From Olavius algarvensis Delta 4 endosymbiont (lineage in GTDB: Bacteria > Desulfobacterota > Desulfobacteria > Desulfobacterales > CAJINA01), in contig CAJINA010000188.1 in NCBI GenBank assembly GCA_905176665.1, positions 124,001 to 188,000 of the forward strand: a stretch of 64,000 nt of DNA, read 5' to 3'. Under the pieces are notes generated by a model, which saw nothing but the letters and a program-made list of their open reading frames with translations, ran no database searches and was not told the DNA's origin. Positions 43,640-55,481 of the stretch are shown here, piece by piece. The position numbers were made by a program, and so were the translations under genes. How positions within the stretch are numbered: the stretch's first letter is position 1; each line of letters starts with the position of its first letter.

Positions 43640-44074
43640 ATGGAAGACCAGGGCCCCATCAAATATGCCGACCGGATGAGTCAACTGCCGCCCTACCTTT
43701 TTGGCATGATCAACAAAATGAAAATGGAAAAACGCAGGCGGGGGGACGATGTCATCGACCTGGGTCTGGGCAACCCTGCCGACCCGACCCCTGATACCGT
43801 CATTCGCAAACTTTGCGAAGTTACCGCCGATCCGAAAACACACCGCTACCCTGCGGCGGCGGGGCATAAAAATCTGCGCCGTGAGATTGCCCGCTATTAT
43901 AAAAAGGAATACGGCGTAAACCTGGATGCGGACAATGAAGTCATTGTGACCATCGGCTCGAAAGAAGGCATATCCCACCTGTGCCTGGCCCTGGTGGAAA
44001 ATGAAAACCGTATCAATCAGGCCCTAAAGCAGATGCGGCGGGCACTGCGAGACCTTGACGCAGAGGCCAAATAA
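43640..44074 (+). pseudogene. alanine/LL-diaminopimelate-type aminotransferase with a large in-frame internal deletion
   Basis: 144 residues where the family has about 390. Residues 1-115 are a normal start (KYADRMSQLPPYLFGMINKMK, VIDLGLGNPADPTPD, HRYPAAAGHKNLRREIARYY, VIVTIGSKEGISHLCLAL). The last 28, beginning LVENENRINQALKQMRRAL, match the usual C-terminus. Everything between, including the PLP-binding lysine and most of the large domain, is missing, so it cannot transaminate. The junction LALVENE blends two Leu-Ala-Leu stretches that in intact homologues lie at both places, suggesting deletion between short direct repeats (CTGGCCCTG). AGAGGAG and ATG are intact. Confidence 0.82.
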
Positions 44075-44220
44075 ACCTACAAGGAGATGAGCACAGGGTC
44101 GGCCCGGGCAGAAGCAGTCACACCAGTAGGCGGTGCACAAGAACACGATTACCACACTCTCGGCCCCCGCATGCCTCTATCCGGCCCGTAACTTTCAACT
44201 CTCAAAGAACAAGTGCGAAC
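44075..44220. other. noncoding spacer before the gln operon
   Basis: No ORF, repeat family or terminator recognised between the aminotransferase remnant and the enhancer-like inverted repeat. Confidence 0.35.
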
Positions 44221-44257
44221 AAAAATGTAAAAATTTTACCAAAATTGTTACATTTTT
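44221..44257. promoter_or_regulatory. possible enhancer site of the sigma-54 promoter
   Basis: AAAAATGTAA (44221-44230) is the reverse complement of TTACATTTTT (44248-44257), with the spacer ATTTTACCAAAATT. Its centre is about 100 bases upstream of the -24 box, where NtrC-type activators bind. The sequence is not a textbook NtrC site. Confidence 0.45.
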
Positions 44258-44337
44258 GTAATCCGCCTCCAAACAAGGGCGATACTATAGAAATCTTAAC
44301 CATCTGAATAATATTGATATATTTTAATTTAACATAT

Positions 44338-44352
44338 TGGCACGCCTGTTGC
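44338..44352 (+). promoter_or_regulatory. sigma-54 (RpoN) promoter of glnD-glnB-glnA
   Basis: TGGCAC at 44338-44343, five bases, TTGC at 44349-44352: the -24 GG / -12 GC pattern with correct spacing. Start is expected near 44364, 29 bases before glnD. It fits nitrogen control of the genes that follow. Confidence 0.8.
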
Positions 44353-44392
44353 GAAATACTCACGAAGATAAACATAGTCGTGAGGCCGGAAC

Positions 44393-47414
<3,022 letters not shown>

Positions 47415-47463
47415 CAGCTGACTACCATAACTCGATTAACTTTAAAAAAGAGAGGTGAGTGTT

Positions 47464-48876
47464 ATGACTCCGGAAAAAGTATTGGCAATGGCAAAAGAAC
47501 AGGGCGCCAAGGTCGTGGACATCCGCTTTATGGATTTCCCGGGTATCTGGCAGCATTTTTCCGTACCGGTAAGCGAACTGGAGGTTTCCAGTTTCGATGA
47601 CGGTTTCGGCTTCGACGGATCCAGTATCCGCGGCTGGCAGCCGATCAACGCCAGTGACATGCTGGTGGTCCCCGATGCGACCACCGCCAAGATGGACCCG
47701 TTTTTCAAAGAACCCACCCTGGTATTGATCGGCAACATCGTCGACCCGCTTACCCGGGAGTCCTATACGCGGGATCCCCGCCATATCGCTCAGAAGGCGG
47801 AAGCTTACCTGAAAAGCACCGGTATCGGTGATACCGTTTTCATCGGCCCGGAAGCCGAGTTTTTCATCTTCGACGATGTTCGTTTCGACTCTGCTGCCAA
47901 CGGCGCCTTTTATGAACTAGACTCGGTGGAAGGCACCTGGAATACTGGACGGGACGAAGGCCCCAACCTGGCTTACAAGCCGCGCCACAAGGAAGGCTAT
48001 TTTCCGGTACCGCCAACGGACAAGTTTCAGGACCTCCGCAGCGATATGATGCTGACCCTTGAAAAACTGGGTATCGACGTGGAATGCCAGCATCACGAAG
48101 TAGCCACTGCCGGCCAGGCTGAAATCGACATGCGCTTCAAGCCCTTGATGCAGATGAGCGACCAGCTGGTCTGGTTTAAGTACGTCCTGAAAAACGTGGC
48201 CACCCAGTACGGGCACACGGTTACGTTCATGCCCAAGCCGCTGTTCGAAGACAACGGCACCGGTATGCATACCCACGTCAGCATCTGGAAAGATGATGCC
48301 CCGTTATTCGCCGGCGACAAATACGCCGGGGTTTCCCAGGAAGCCCTCTATGCCATCGGCGGTATCCTCAAGCACTGCAAGGCCCTGTGCGCCATCACCA
48401 ACCCGACCACCAACTCATACAAGCGCCTGGTGCCCGGGTTCGAAGCGCCGGTCAACCTGGCGTACTCCAGCCGTAACCGCAGTGCCGCCATTCGGATCCC
48501 CATGTACTCGTCTTCGCCCAAGGCCAAACGGATAGAGTTCCGGACCCCGGATCCGTCCTGTAACGGTTACATGGCTTTTTCGGCAATCCTCATGGCAGTC
48601 CTGGACGGCATCGAAAACAAGATTGACCCCGGCGATCCACTGGACAAAAATATTTATGATCTGCCGCCGGAAGAGCTGGCTGAAATCGAATCCGCACCCG
48701 GTTCTCTCGATGAGGCCCTGGCCGCTCTGACGGAAGACCACGAATTCCTGCTCAAGGGCGATGTTTTCACCAAGGATGTCATCGACATGTGGATCGACTA
48801 TAAAATGGAAAACGAAGTAAATCCGGTCAAGCTGCGCCCGCACCCCCACGAGTTCTTTCTCTACTACGATATTTAA
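47464..48876 (+). CDS. glnA: glutamine synthetase, type I
   Basis: 470 residues from ATG 47464 (AGAGAGG upstream; GTG 47455 is the longer form). [10 protein letters not shown], the metal- and glutamate-binding [10 protein letters not shown], the ATP site [21 protein letters not shown], and [12 protein letters not shown] are typical of [12 protein letters not shown] carries the Tyr adenylylated by GlnE in beta-type enzymes, so reversible inactivation is likely. It condenses glutamate and ammonia. It lies 49 bases after glnB. Confidence 0.96.
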   Translation: MTPEKVLAMAKEQGAKVVDIRFMDFPGIWQHFSVPVSELEVSSFDDGFGFDGSSIRGWQPINASDMLVVPDATTAKMDPFFKEPTLVLIGNIVDPLTRESYTRDPRHIAQKAEAYLKSTGIGDTVFIGPEAEFFIFDDVRFDSAANGAFYELDSVEGTWNTGRDEGPNLAYKPRHKEGYFPVPPTDKFQDLRSDMMLTLEKLGIDVECQHHEVATAGQAEIDMRFKPLMQMSDQLVWFKYVLKNVATQYGHTVTFMPKPLFEDNGTGMHTHVSIWKDDAPLFAGDKYAGVSQEALYAIGGILKHCKALCAITNPTTNSYKRLVPGFEAPVNLAYSSRNRSAAIRIPMYSSSPKAKRIEFRTPDPSCNGYMAFSAILMAVLDGIENKIDPGDPLDKNIYDLPPEELAEIESAPGSLDEALAALTEDHEFLLKGDVFTKDVIDMWIDYKMENEVNPVKLRPHPHEFFLYYDI

Positions 48877-48894
48877 GCGCACCGACCCCCGGCA

Positions 48895-48915
48895 CCCCGG
48901 CCCAAAAGGCCGGGG
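48895..48915. repeat. hairpin after glnA
   Basis: CCCCGGCC, loop CAAAA, GGCCGGGG, 18 bases past the glnA stop. It has no U-run, so it could be a Rho-aided end or stability hairpin. Confidence 0.5.
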
Positions 48916-48986
48916 CGGCCGTTGCACGGCACTATGCTATAAAGGCTCTGGAAGATTGCAAGGTCTTTCAAGCAGATAGAAAACGC

Positions 48987-49015
48987 TTGACAAGGCTAAA
49001 CTGCCGGGGTATGGC
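48987..49015 (+). promoter_or_regulatory. promoter of the aromatic amino acid operon
   Basis: TTGACA (48987-48992), 17 bases, TATGGC (49010-49015). A start near 49022 leaves about 24 bases to the leader-peptide ATG, the compact layout of attenuator-controlled operons. Confidence 0.65.
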
Positions 49016-49045
49016 AGAGCAGACTCAAGAAAACCAAGGACCATC

Positions 49046-49129
49046 ATGAACGCATTTTGGACCGGCAGCCGCATCTATTTTTATTTTAGGTACTATTTTT
49101 ATGGTACCGGTCTGCCTGGCGTACGCTGA
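49046..49129 (+). CDS. Phe/Tyr-rich leader peptide of the aro operon attenuator
   Basis: 27 codons from ATG 49046 with AAGGA five bases upstream, TGA at 49127. The peptide is MNAFWTGSRI followed by YFYFRYYFY and GTGLPGVR: four Phe, five Tyr and one Trp, ten aromatic residues in 27, eight of them within codons 11-19. The stop is 22 bases before a strong terminator and 114 bases before aroF. In classical attenuation (as E. coli pheL) ribosome stalling on scarce Phe/Tyr codons lets an antiterminator form. Too short for gene finders. Confidence 0.82.
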   Translation: MNAFWTGSRIYFYFRYYFYGTGLPGVR

Positions 49130-49151
49130 TAGTTAAACCCAAACAAGCAAC

Positions 49152-49190
49152 AAGCCGCGGGCAGACTGAATGCCCGCGGCTTTTTTATTT
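49152..49190 (+). terminator. attenuator terminator of the aro operon
   Basis: AAGCCGCGGGCA, loop GACTGAA, TGCCCGCGGCTT, then TTTTATTTT: a perfect 12-bp stem plus U-run. CTGCCTGGC at 49112-49120, at the end of the leader, can pair partly with CGGGCA of the 5' arm as an antiterminator. It stands between promoter and aroF, so it must be bypassed for operon expression. Confidence 0.85.
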
Positions 49191-49243
49191 TCTGCCGCCG
49201 GCATGATAAACTGTCCGGGGACTTTTTGCTGGAAGGAAAGGCA

Positions 49244-50296
49244 ATGAAGTCAACTGAGGACTTGCGTGTTGAGGGCTACCAGCCCCTGATGACGCCGGCA
49301 GCCCTGACCCAAGAACTCCCGATCACGGAGACCGTGAACCGCACGGTCATCACCGGGCGTGAATCCATCCAGAACATCCTGGCCGGCCGAGACCGCCGGA
49401 TGTTAGCCATCGTCGGCCCCTGCTCCATACACGACAAAAAGGCGGCTTATGATTATGCCGGCCGGCTGGCCGAATTGAGCCGGGAAGTGGCAGACACGCT
49501 GGTAGTGGTCATGCGCGTTTACTTCGAGAAACCGCGCACGACGGTTGGCTGGAAAGGGCTGATTAACGACCCGCACCTCGACGGGACCTGCGACATGGGC
49601 CGCGGCCTGCGCGAGGCCCGTAAAATCCTCCTGGAAATCGGCGAAATGGGCCTGCCTACCGCTACGGAAATGCTGGAAACCATAACGCCCCAGTATGTGG
49701 CGGACCTGTTGAGCTGGGCCTGTATCGGCGCCCGTACGACCGAGTCCCAAACCCACCGCGAAATGGCCAGCGGCCTTTCCATGCCCGTCGGTTTTAAAAA
49801 CGGCACCGACGGCAGCCTGTCGGCGGCCATCAATGCCATTGTCGCCTCACGCCAGCGCCAGAGTTTTTTGGGCATTGATCATGAAGGCCGAACCTGCATT
49901 GTCCAAACCTCCGGCAACGAGTGGGGCCATCTGGTTGTCCGGGGCGGCAAGCGTCCCAACTACGACCCCATCAGCGTCGAGGAAGCCCGGCTGAACCTGA
50001 TCGAAAAAGATCTGCCGGAAGCCCTGGTGGTCGACTGCTCCCACGCCAACTCCATGAAAAAATACCAGGGGCAGGCGATTGTCTGGAAAAGCATTATCGA
50101 CCAGCGCCTGGCCGGCAACCCTTCCCTTGTTGGTATGATGCTGGAGAGTAACATCTTTGAAGGCAATCAGAAATACTCTTCGGATCCGGAGCGCCTCAAG
50201 TACGGGGTGTCCATCACCGATGAATGCATTTCCTGGGAAACAACCCAGGCGCTATTGCTGAGCGCGCATGCTAGACTGAAAGGGAACCTGTCATGA
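49244..50296 (+). CDS. aroF: 3-deoxy-7-phosphoheptulonate synthase, type I-alpha
   Basis: 350 residues from ATG 49244 (GGAAGGAAAGG upstream). LAIVGPCSIHD, RVYFEKPRTTVGWKGLINDPHLDGT, GARTTESQTHREMASGLSMPVGFKNGTDG and VDCSHANSMKKYQGQ are the AroFGH signatures, with the PEP, E4P and metal ligands. It starts the shikimate pathway and is usually feedback-inhibited by one aromatic acid. It overlaps the chorismate mutase gene by four bases. Whether it is the Phe-, Tyr- or Trp-sensitive form cannot be read; the symbol follows operon position. Confidence 0.92.
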   Translation: MKSTEDLRVEGYQPLMTPAALTQELPITETVNRTVITGRESIQNILAGRDRRMLAIVGPCSIHDKKAAYDYAGRLAELSREVADTLVVVMRVYFEKPRTTVGWKGLINDPHLDGTCDMGRGLREARKILLEIGEMGLPTATEMLETITPQYVADLLSWACIGARTTESQTHREMASGLSMPVGFKNGTDGSLSAAINAIVASRQRQSFLGIDHEGRTCIVQTSGNEWGHLVVRGGKRPNYDPISVEEARLNLIEKDLPEALVVDCSHANSMKKYQGQAIVWKSIIDQRLAGNPSLVGMMLESNIFEGNQKYSSDPERLKYGVSITDECISWETTQALLLSAHARLKGNLS

Positions 50297-50625
50297 CTGC
50301 CGTACACAACGACAGCCGGGACCGACAGATCACCGCCCGCATCGGTGATCTGCGCAATGCCATTGACGCCATTGACGACCGCCTGTTGGCCCTGATCAAC
50401 GATCGGCTGAAGCTAGCCGCCCGCATCGGTTCCATCAAGCAAGTGTCTGGAAATCCGGTGAAAGATCGGGAAAGAGAAAGGCACATTATCGACCGCCTGC
50501 AGTCCGCCAACAGCGGACCGATTGACAATGATCTCCTTTCCCGTGTATTTGCAGATATTATTCGAGCATCATGCTATTTACAAAACACGAACCGCCGTAC
50601 TACCGAAAGTGATCATGATGGCTAA
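50293..50625 (+). CDS. chorismate mutase, AroQ type II
   Basis: 110 residues, all helical. IGDLRNAIDAIDDRLLALINDRLKLAARIGSIK and VKDRERERHIIDRL carry the Arg, Lys and Glu residues of the AroQ active site. It converts chorismate to prephenate for Phe and Tyr. It stands alone rather than fused to prephenate dehydratase or dehydrogenase, and overlaps aroE's start. Confidence 0.88.
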   Translation: MTAVHNDSRDRQITARIGDLRNAIDAIDDRLLALINDRLKLAARIGSIKQVSGNPVKDRERERHIIDRLQSANSGPIDNDLLSRVFADIIRASCYLQNTNRRTTESDHDG

Positions 50626-51448
50626 CCGCTCAGCCGATGCCGAATCCGCCTTGTACTGTGTCCTGGGAGATCCTGTCGCTCACAGCTTGAGCCCGGTCAT
50701 GCACAACCGTGCGTTGGCCCACCATGGCTTGAATGCGGTCTACCTTGCCTTCCGGGTGACGGATATTGGGGCCGCTATCCAAGGTCTACGGGCAATGGGC
50801 ATAAAAGGGGCCAGCATTACCCTGCCCCACAAATCACGGGTGATGCAATACCTGGACGATATCGATCCGGTGGCCGCCGAGATCGGAGCGGTCAATACCA
50901 TCATCAATGACAATGGCCGGCTGATCGGCAAAAATTCAGACGTTACCGGCGCCGTTGACGCCCTGCGAGCTAAAACCGAACCGGCCTCCAAAAAAATCCT
51001 GATTGTCGGTGCCGGCGGTGCCGCCCGGGCGATTGGGTACGGGGTCCGCAACGCGGGCGCCCAAGTCACTATCGCCAACCGCACCCCGGAAACCGGGGTG
51101 CGCCTGGCCGCTGACCTGGAGGTCGACTTTCTACCCCTCGCGGATTTACAACAGTCCCGTATCGACATCCTGATCAACACCACCCCGGTCGGCATGCACC
51201 CTGCCACGGCAGCCTCCCCGGTACCCGACGATATCCTGTCACCGGAGATTGTGGTTATGGATATTATTTACAATCCCCTGGAAACCGCGCTTTTAAAAGC
51301 AGCTACTCGCGCCGGATGCCGCACCATTGACGGCCTGGCCATGTTTGTCAACCAGGGCGCTCAGCAGTTTGAGTGGTGGACCGGTCGAAAAGCGCCTCTG
51401 GATAACATGCGACAGGCGGTTATCGAGAACCTGCAGGAGTTCAAGTAA
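50615..51448 (+). CDS. aroE: shikimate 5-dehydrogenase
   Basis: 277 residues from ATG 50615 (ATG 50618 is an equal choice; the frame is open further upstream inside the mutase gene). YCVLGDPVAHSLSPVMHNRAL is the shikimate pocket, SITLPHKSRVM holds the catalytic Lys, and ILIVGAGGAARAIGYGV the NADPH fold. It reduces 3-dehydroshikimate. It overlaps the mutase by 11 bases. Confidence 0.92.
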   Translation: MMANRSADAESALYCVLGDPVAHSLSPVMHNRALAHHGLNAVYLAFRVTDIGAAIQGLRAMGIKGASITLPHKSRVMQYLDDIDPVAAEIGAVNTIINDNGRLIGKNSDVTGAVDALRAKTEPASKKILIVGAGGAARAIGYGVRNAGAQVTIANRTPETGVRLAADLEVDFLPLADLQQSRIDILINTTPVGMHPATAASPVPDDILSPEIVVMDIIYNPLETALLKAATRAGCRTIDGLAMFVNQGAQQFEWWTGRKAPLDNMRQAVIENLQEFK

Positions 51449-51451
51449 ACG

Positions 51452-52711
51452 ATGTATTCAGTCCGTGCAGAACCTATCGAAAATAAGAGTGTCATTGTTC
51501 CGGGCTCAAAGAGCTATACCCACCGGATCTTCATTGCGGCCGCCCTGGCAGACGGCTCCAGTACCGTTTTAAATGCCTTGTCAAGCGAAGATACGGGTTT
51601 GACCCTGCAGGCCCTCGTCCAGATGGGGGCCCACGCCCAAAAAACTGAAACTGTCGTCATCACGGGCTTTGGGGGACGACCGCAGCCATGTGCGGGGCCA
51701 ATCTATCTGGGTAACTCGGGCACCTCGATCCGCCTGCTTACCGGTATCGCGGCCTTGGGTTCGGGCAGCTACCGGCTGACCGGTACCGAGCGTATGGGGC
51801 AGCGGCCCATCGCTGACCTATTGGAGGGTCTGGCCCAGATCGGCGTCGTCTCCCGCTGTGACCATCAAAACGGCTGCCCACCATTGGAAATTGAAGGCGG
51901 CACCATTTACGGACGGCGTCTGGAAATCGTCTGCCGGGAAAGCAGTCAATACCTGTCGGCCCTGCTGCTGCTGGCGCCTTGTACCGACCGAGGGTTGGAC
52001 ATCACCGTCCTGGGCGAACCGGTTTCGAAGCCGTATATCGACATGACAGTTGCCATCATGCAGCAATTCGGCATCGCGGTCACACGCGAGGGATACCGCC
52101 GTTTTGCCATTAACGGCGGACAGCACTACCGACCCGGCACCTACCGCGTCGAACCTGATTGCTCCCAGGCCAGCTATTTCTGGGCCGCTGCCGCCATCAC
52201 CGGAACGGCGATCAAAGTCAACGGGATCACCCGCGACAGCGGGCAGGGCGATCTGCGCCTGGTGCCGGTGCTGGCCGAGATGGGCTGCACGGTGGCCTAT
52301 GAAGACGACGGGATCACCGTTACCGGCGGTGACCTGTACGGTATTACCGTGGATATGGCCGACATGCCGGATATGGTGCCGACCCTGGCAGTGGTGGCCG
52401 CTTTTGCCCGTGGCCAAACCGTGATCCACAATGTGGCCCACCTGCACGGCAAGGAGAGCGACCGCCTGGAGGCCATGGCCGCCGAGTTAACCAAGATGGG
52501 GATAGTTGCCCATTGCGGCGCGGCCGAGCTGGTCATCGAGGGCGGCCGGCCGCAGGGTGTCGAAATCGAAACCTATAACGACCACCGGATTGCCATGAGT
52601 TTCGCCGTGGCCGGTCTCAAGGCCCCCGGAACAGTCATCCGCAATCCGGGGTGCGTGGATAAGTCCTTCCCCGGTTTCTGGGAAGTGCTGGAAACCCTGT
52701 ATGCCCGCTAA
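51452..52711 (+). CDS. aroA: 3-phosphoshikimate 1-carboxyvinyltransferase (EPSP synthase)
   Basis: 419 residues. VPGSKSYTHRIFIAAALADGSS and LGNSGTSIRLLTGIAA are the S3P and PEP motifs; DMADMPDMVPTLAVVAAFA and the end FPGFWEVLETL complete the two-domain fold. The glyphosate-contact region (LGNSGTSIRLL) has Ser rather than the usual Ala (GNAGT) after the Asn. It adds enolpyruvate to shikimate-3-phosphate. Confidence 0.92.
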   Translation: MYSVRAEPIENKSVIVPGSKSYTHRIFIAAALADGSSTVLNALSSEDTGLTLQALVQMGAHAQKTETVVITGFGGRPQPCAGPIYLGNSGTSIRLLTGIAALGSGSYRLTGTERMGQRPIADLLEGLAQIGVVSRCDHQNGCPPLEIEGGTIYGRRLEIVCRESSQYLSALLLLAPCTDRGLDITVLGEPVSKPYIDMTVAIMQQFGIAVTREGYRRFAINGGQHYRPGTYRVEPDCSQASYFWAAAAITGTAIKVNGITRDSGQGDLRLVPVLAEMGCTVAYEDDGITVTGGDLYGITVDMADMPDMVPTLAVVAAFARGQTVIHNVAHLHGKESDRLEAMAAELTKMGIVAHCGAAELVIEGGRPQGVEIETYNDHRIAMSFAVAGLKAPGTVIRNPGCVDKSFPGFWEVLETLYAR

Positions 52712-53225
52712 ACACAACAATATATACCTGGTCGGGTACCGCTGTACGGGCAAAACCACGGTGGGACGCACTCTGGCCGGACGACTGAACCGGGTATTTT
52801 ATGACCTGGATACCGATATCACCGCCAGTGAACAGCGCAGCATTGCGAAAATTGTGGCGGACCGGGGTTGGCCGTATTTCCGCCGGCTTGAAGAAAAGTG
52901 CCTGCGAGACCTTCCCCGGCAAGCATCAATCGTGGCGGCCACCGGCGGAGGTATAGTATTGAACCCGGCGAATATCGACCGCATGCAAAACAGTGGGACC
53001 GTCATCTGGCTTACAGCCCGCCCGGAAACGATCCTGGCGCGCCTGTCCCAGGACCCGGCCACCGGTGACTCCCGACCGGCGCTCACGCGGCAAGCCATTG
53101 ACCGGGAAATCATCACCACTCTGGAAGCCCGCCAGGATCTTTACAGTCAGGCAGCCGATTTAATTGTGGCGACTGACGATGACGGTCCGGATGAAATCGT
53201 TGAGAAAATTCTCAGCCTACTTTAG
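52701..53225 (+). CDS. aroK: shikimate kinase
   Basis: 174 residues. GYRCTGKTTVGRTLA is the Walker A loop; DLDTDI and GWPYFRRLEEKCL bind shikimate; IVAATGGGIVL and the LID RPALT follow. It phosphorylates shikimate at O3 with ATP. It overlaps aroA by 11 bases. aroK versus aroL cannot be separated by sequence alone. Confidence 0.9.
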   Translation: MPAKHNNIYLVGYRCTGKTTVGRTLAGRLNRVFYDLDTDITASEQRSIAKIVADRGWPYFRRLEEKCLRDLPRQASIVAATGGGIVLNPANIDRMQNSGTVIWLTARPETILARLSQDPATGDSRPALTRQAIDREIITTLEARQDLYSQAADLIVATDDDGPDEIVEKILSLL

Positions 53226-53271
53226 TATACACGACGATAACGCCGCAGGGTCACGGTGAAAGGAACAGATC

Positions 53272-54351
53272 ATGTCCAGCACATTTGGATCAGTTTTCAG
53301 GGTTACGACTTTTGGTGAATCACACGGCCAGGGAATCGGGGCGGTCATCGACGGCTGCCCGCCCAGGCTGCCCCTGAGCACCGCCGAAATCCAACAGCAG
53401 CTCGACCGGCGTCGCCCGGGCCAGAGTCACTTGACCACCCCGCGCAAAGAGTCGGATACTGTTTCTATCCTGTCCGGTGTTGAAAACGACGTGACCCTGG
53501 GGACCCCCATCGGTCTGTTCATCCCCAACAGCGACCAGTATCCGAAAGACTACGGCCACCTCGGAAACATTCCGCGTCCGTCCCACGCGGATTACACCTA
53601 CCAGCAGAAATACGGTATCCGGGCCAGCAGCGGCGGCGGACGTTCCAGTGCCCGGGAAACCGCAGCCCGAGTAGCCGCCGGAGCAGTGGCGGAAGCTCTT
53701 TTAAAGTCAGCCCATGGGATAGAAATCGTTGCCTGGGTTGCCAGCGTCGGCGATTATGAGACGCCCTCGCCGGACCCTCTGGAAATTAACCGCGCGGCTG
53801 TGGATGCCTTGCCGGTACGCTGCCCCGATCCGGCCACCGCTGCCGCGATCGAACAGGACATTCTCGCCGCCAAGGAGGATGGCGATTCCCTGGGCGGCAC
53901 AATCGGCTGTGTCTGCCGCCATGTCCCGGCCGGGCTGGGCGAACCGGTATTCGAAAAAATGGAAGCCGTGCTGGCAGGGGCCATGCTGTCGATCCCCGCC
54001 ACCAAGGGATTTGAAATCGGATCCGGATTTGCCGGTACCCGCATGCGCGGCAGCCGCCACAATGATCCATTCGTGAAAAAAAACAGCGGCCTTGGAACCA
54101 TCACCAACTATAGCGGCGGCGTCCAGGGGGGTATCTCCAACGGCGAACCGATCCTGTTCAAAGTGGCCTTCAAGCCGGTCGCCACCATCGGCAAACCGCA
54201 GGACACCGTCGATTTTGACGGCAACCAGGTTACATTGGAGGCTCGGGGACGCCACGATCCCTGTGTCCTGCCGCGGGCGGTTCCCATTGTAGAAAGCATG
54301 GCCGCCCTGGCCCTGGCCGACCTGGCCCTGCGACAGAGAGCGAGAGGCTAA
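53272..54351 (+). CDS. aroC: chorismate synthase
   Basis: 359 residues. [43 protein letters not shown] and [25 protein letters not shown] are diagnostic FMN- and EPSP-binding stretches. It makes chorismate by loss of phosphate, needing reduced FMN. Its TAA and the next ATG share one base (TAATG). Confidence 0.95.
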   Translation: MSSTFGSVFRVTTFGESHGQGIGAVIDGCPPRLPLSTAEIQQQLDRRRPGQSHLTTPRKESDTVSILSGVENDVTLGTPIGLFIPNSDQYPKDYGHLGNIPRPSHADYTYQQKYGIRASSGGGRSSARETAARVAAGAVAEALLKSAHGIEIVAWVASVGDYETPSPDPLEINRAAVDALPVRCPDPATAAAIEQDILAAKEDGDSLGGTIGCVCRHVPAGLGEPVFEKMEAVLAGAMLSIPATKGFEIGSGFAGTRMRGSRHNDPFVKKNSGLGTITNYSGGVQGGISNGEPILFKVAFKPVATIGKPQDTVDFDGNQVTLEARGRHDPCVLPRAVPIVESMAALALADLALRQRARG

Positions 54352-55481
54352 TGGAGCTATCTGCCCGCGTCGGCCGCATCGAGCCGTCACGTACCGCCCA
54401 CTTTGCAAACCTGGTGGCCAAGATGCAGGCGGCCGGCGAAAATGTCATCAGCCTGGCCATTGGTGAGCCGCACGGCCCGGTAGCCCCCGAGGTGCTGGCC
54501 GCAACTGGGGCCGCTTTGCTGGACGGGCAAACCCGCTATTCCGCAATTCCCGGACTGGAACCCCTGCGGGCCGCGCTGGTGGCCCCCCTAAGGCACCACC
54601 GGACGGAGAATGTCATCATTACCAATGGTTCCAAGCAGGCCCTCTTCAGCATCTTCCAGGTCATCTGCAACCCGGGCGATGAAGTCGTGATCCCGGTCCC
54701 CTGCTGGGTCAGTTTTCCAGAACAGGTAAAGTTGGCCGGTGGCAATCCAATCCTGGTGCCAACCGTCAATCACCAGCTGGATCCGGCCGCCCTGGAAAAC
54801 GCGATCGGTCCGCGGACCCGGGCTATCCTGATCAATTCGCCGAATAACCCCACCGGGGCTGTCTATCCGGACGAGGACCTGCAGCAGATTGCCGCCCTGG
54901 TTCGCCAGCGGGGCCTTTACCTGGTCAGTGATGAGGCCTATGCGGCTTTTGTTTACGATAACCAGCCGTATACCAGCCTGACCGGGTTTGCCGAGCTGAC
55001 CGACCGGCTCATTGTCACCGGCAGTTTCTCAAAGAGTTTCAATATGACCGGGTTTCGTGTCGGGTATGCCATCGGCCCGGTGTCCGTCATCAAGGCCCTG
55101 ACGGACCTGCAGAGCCACCTGGCCGGTAATGTCTGCACATTCGCCCAGTATGGTGCCCTGGCCGCTCTACAAGGGCGCCAAGGGCCTGACCGGCAAAGGT
55201 TGGCAACCTTCCAGAAAAAACGTGATGCGGCTTATCAGATGGCAAGCGAATTATTTGCCTGCGTCAAACCGGCAGGGGCGTTTTACCTTTTCCCCGACAT
55301 CAGCGGAAGATTGAAGCGTGGACAGTCCGCCACGGATTTTGCCATCCGCCTGCTGAACGAAGCAAAGGTCGCCGTCATGCCGGGCGAGGCTTTCGGCGTT
55401 GAAAATCACCTGCGCATTGCGTTTGCGGTATCAGATCAAGACCTGATGACAGGTTTTGAACGCCTCAGGGAAATATTATGA
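54351..55481 (+). CDS. class I/II aminotransferase, probably aromatic or prephenate-specific
   Basis: 376 residues. SLAIGEPHGPVAPEV, TNGSKQALFSIFQ (PLP phosphate), INSPNNPTGAVY (Asn), LVSDEAYAAFVYDN (Asp-Tyr) and the Schiff-base Lys in TGSFSKSFNMTGFRVGY are all present, so it is intact. Subgroup I-beta aminotransferases in aromatic operons convert prephenate to arogenate or make Tyr/Phe from the oxoacids; this fits its place between aroC and tyrA. Aspartate aminotransferase is the main alternative. Confidence 0.85.
   Translation: MELSARVGRIEPSRTAHFANLVAKMQAAGENVISLAIGEPHGPVAPEVLAATGAALLDGQTRYSAIPGLEPLRAALVAPLRHHRTENVIITNGSKQALFSIFQVICNPGDEVVIPVPCWVSFPEQVKLAGGNPILVPTVNHQLDPAALENAIGPRTRAILINSPNNPTGAVYPDEDLQQIAALVRQRGLYLVSDEAYAAFVYDNQPYTSLTGFAELTDRLIVTGSFSKSFNMTGFRVGYAIGPVSVIKALTDLQSHLAGNVCTFAQYGALAALQGRQGPDRQRLATFQKKRDAAYQMASELFACVKPAGAFYLFPDISGRLKRGQSATDFAIRLLNEAKVAVMPGEAFGVENHLRIAFAVSDQDLMTGFERLREIL

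Noticed and set aside
48895..48915. GC hairpin after glnA as an intrinsic terminator
   Set aside because: No U-run follows; kept as a hairpin only.
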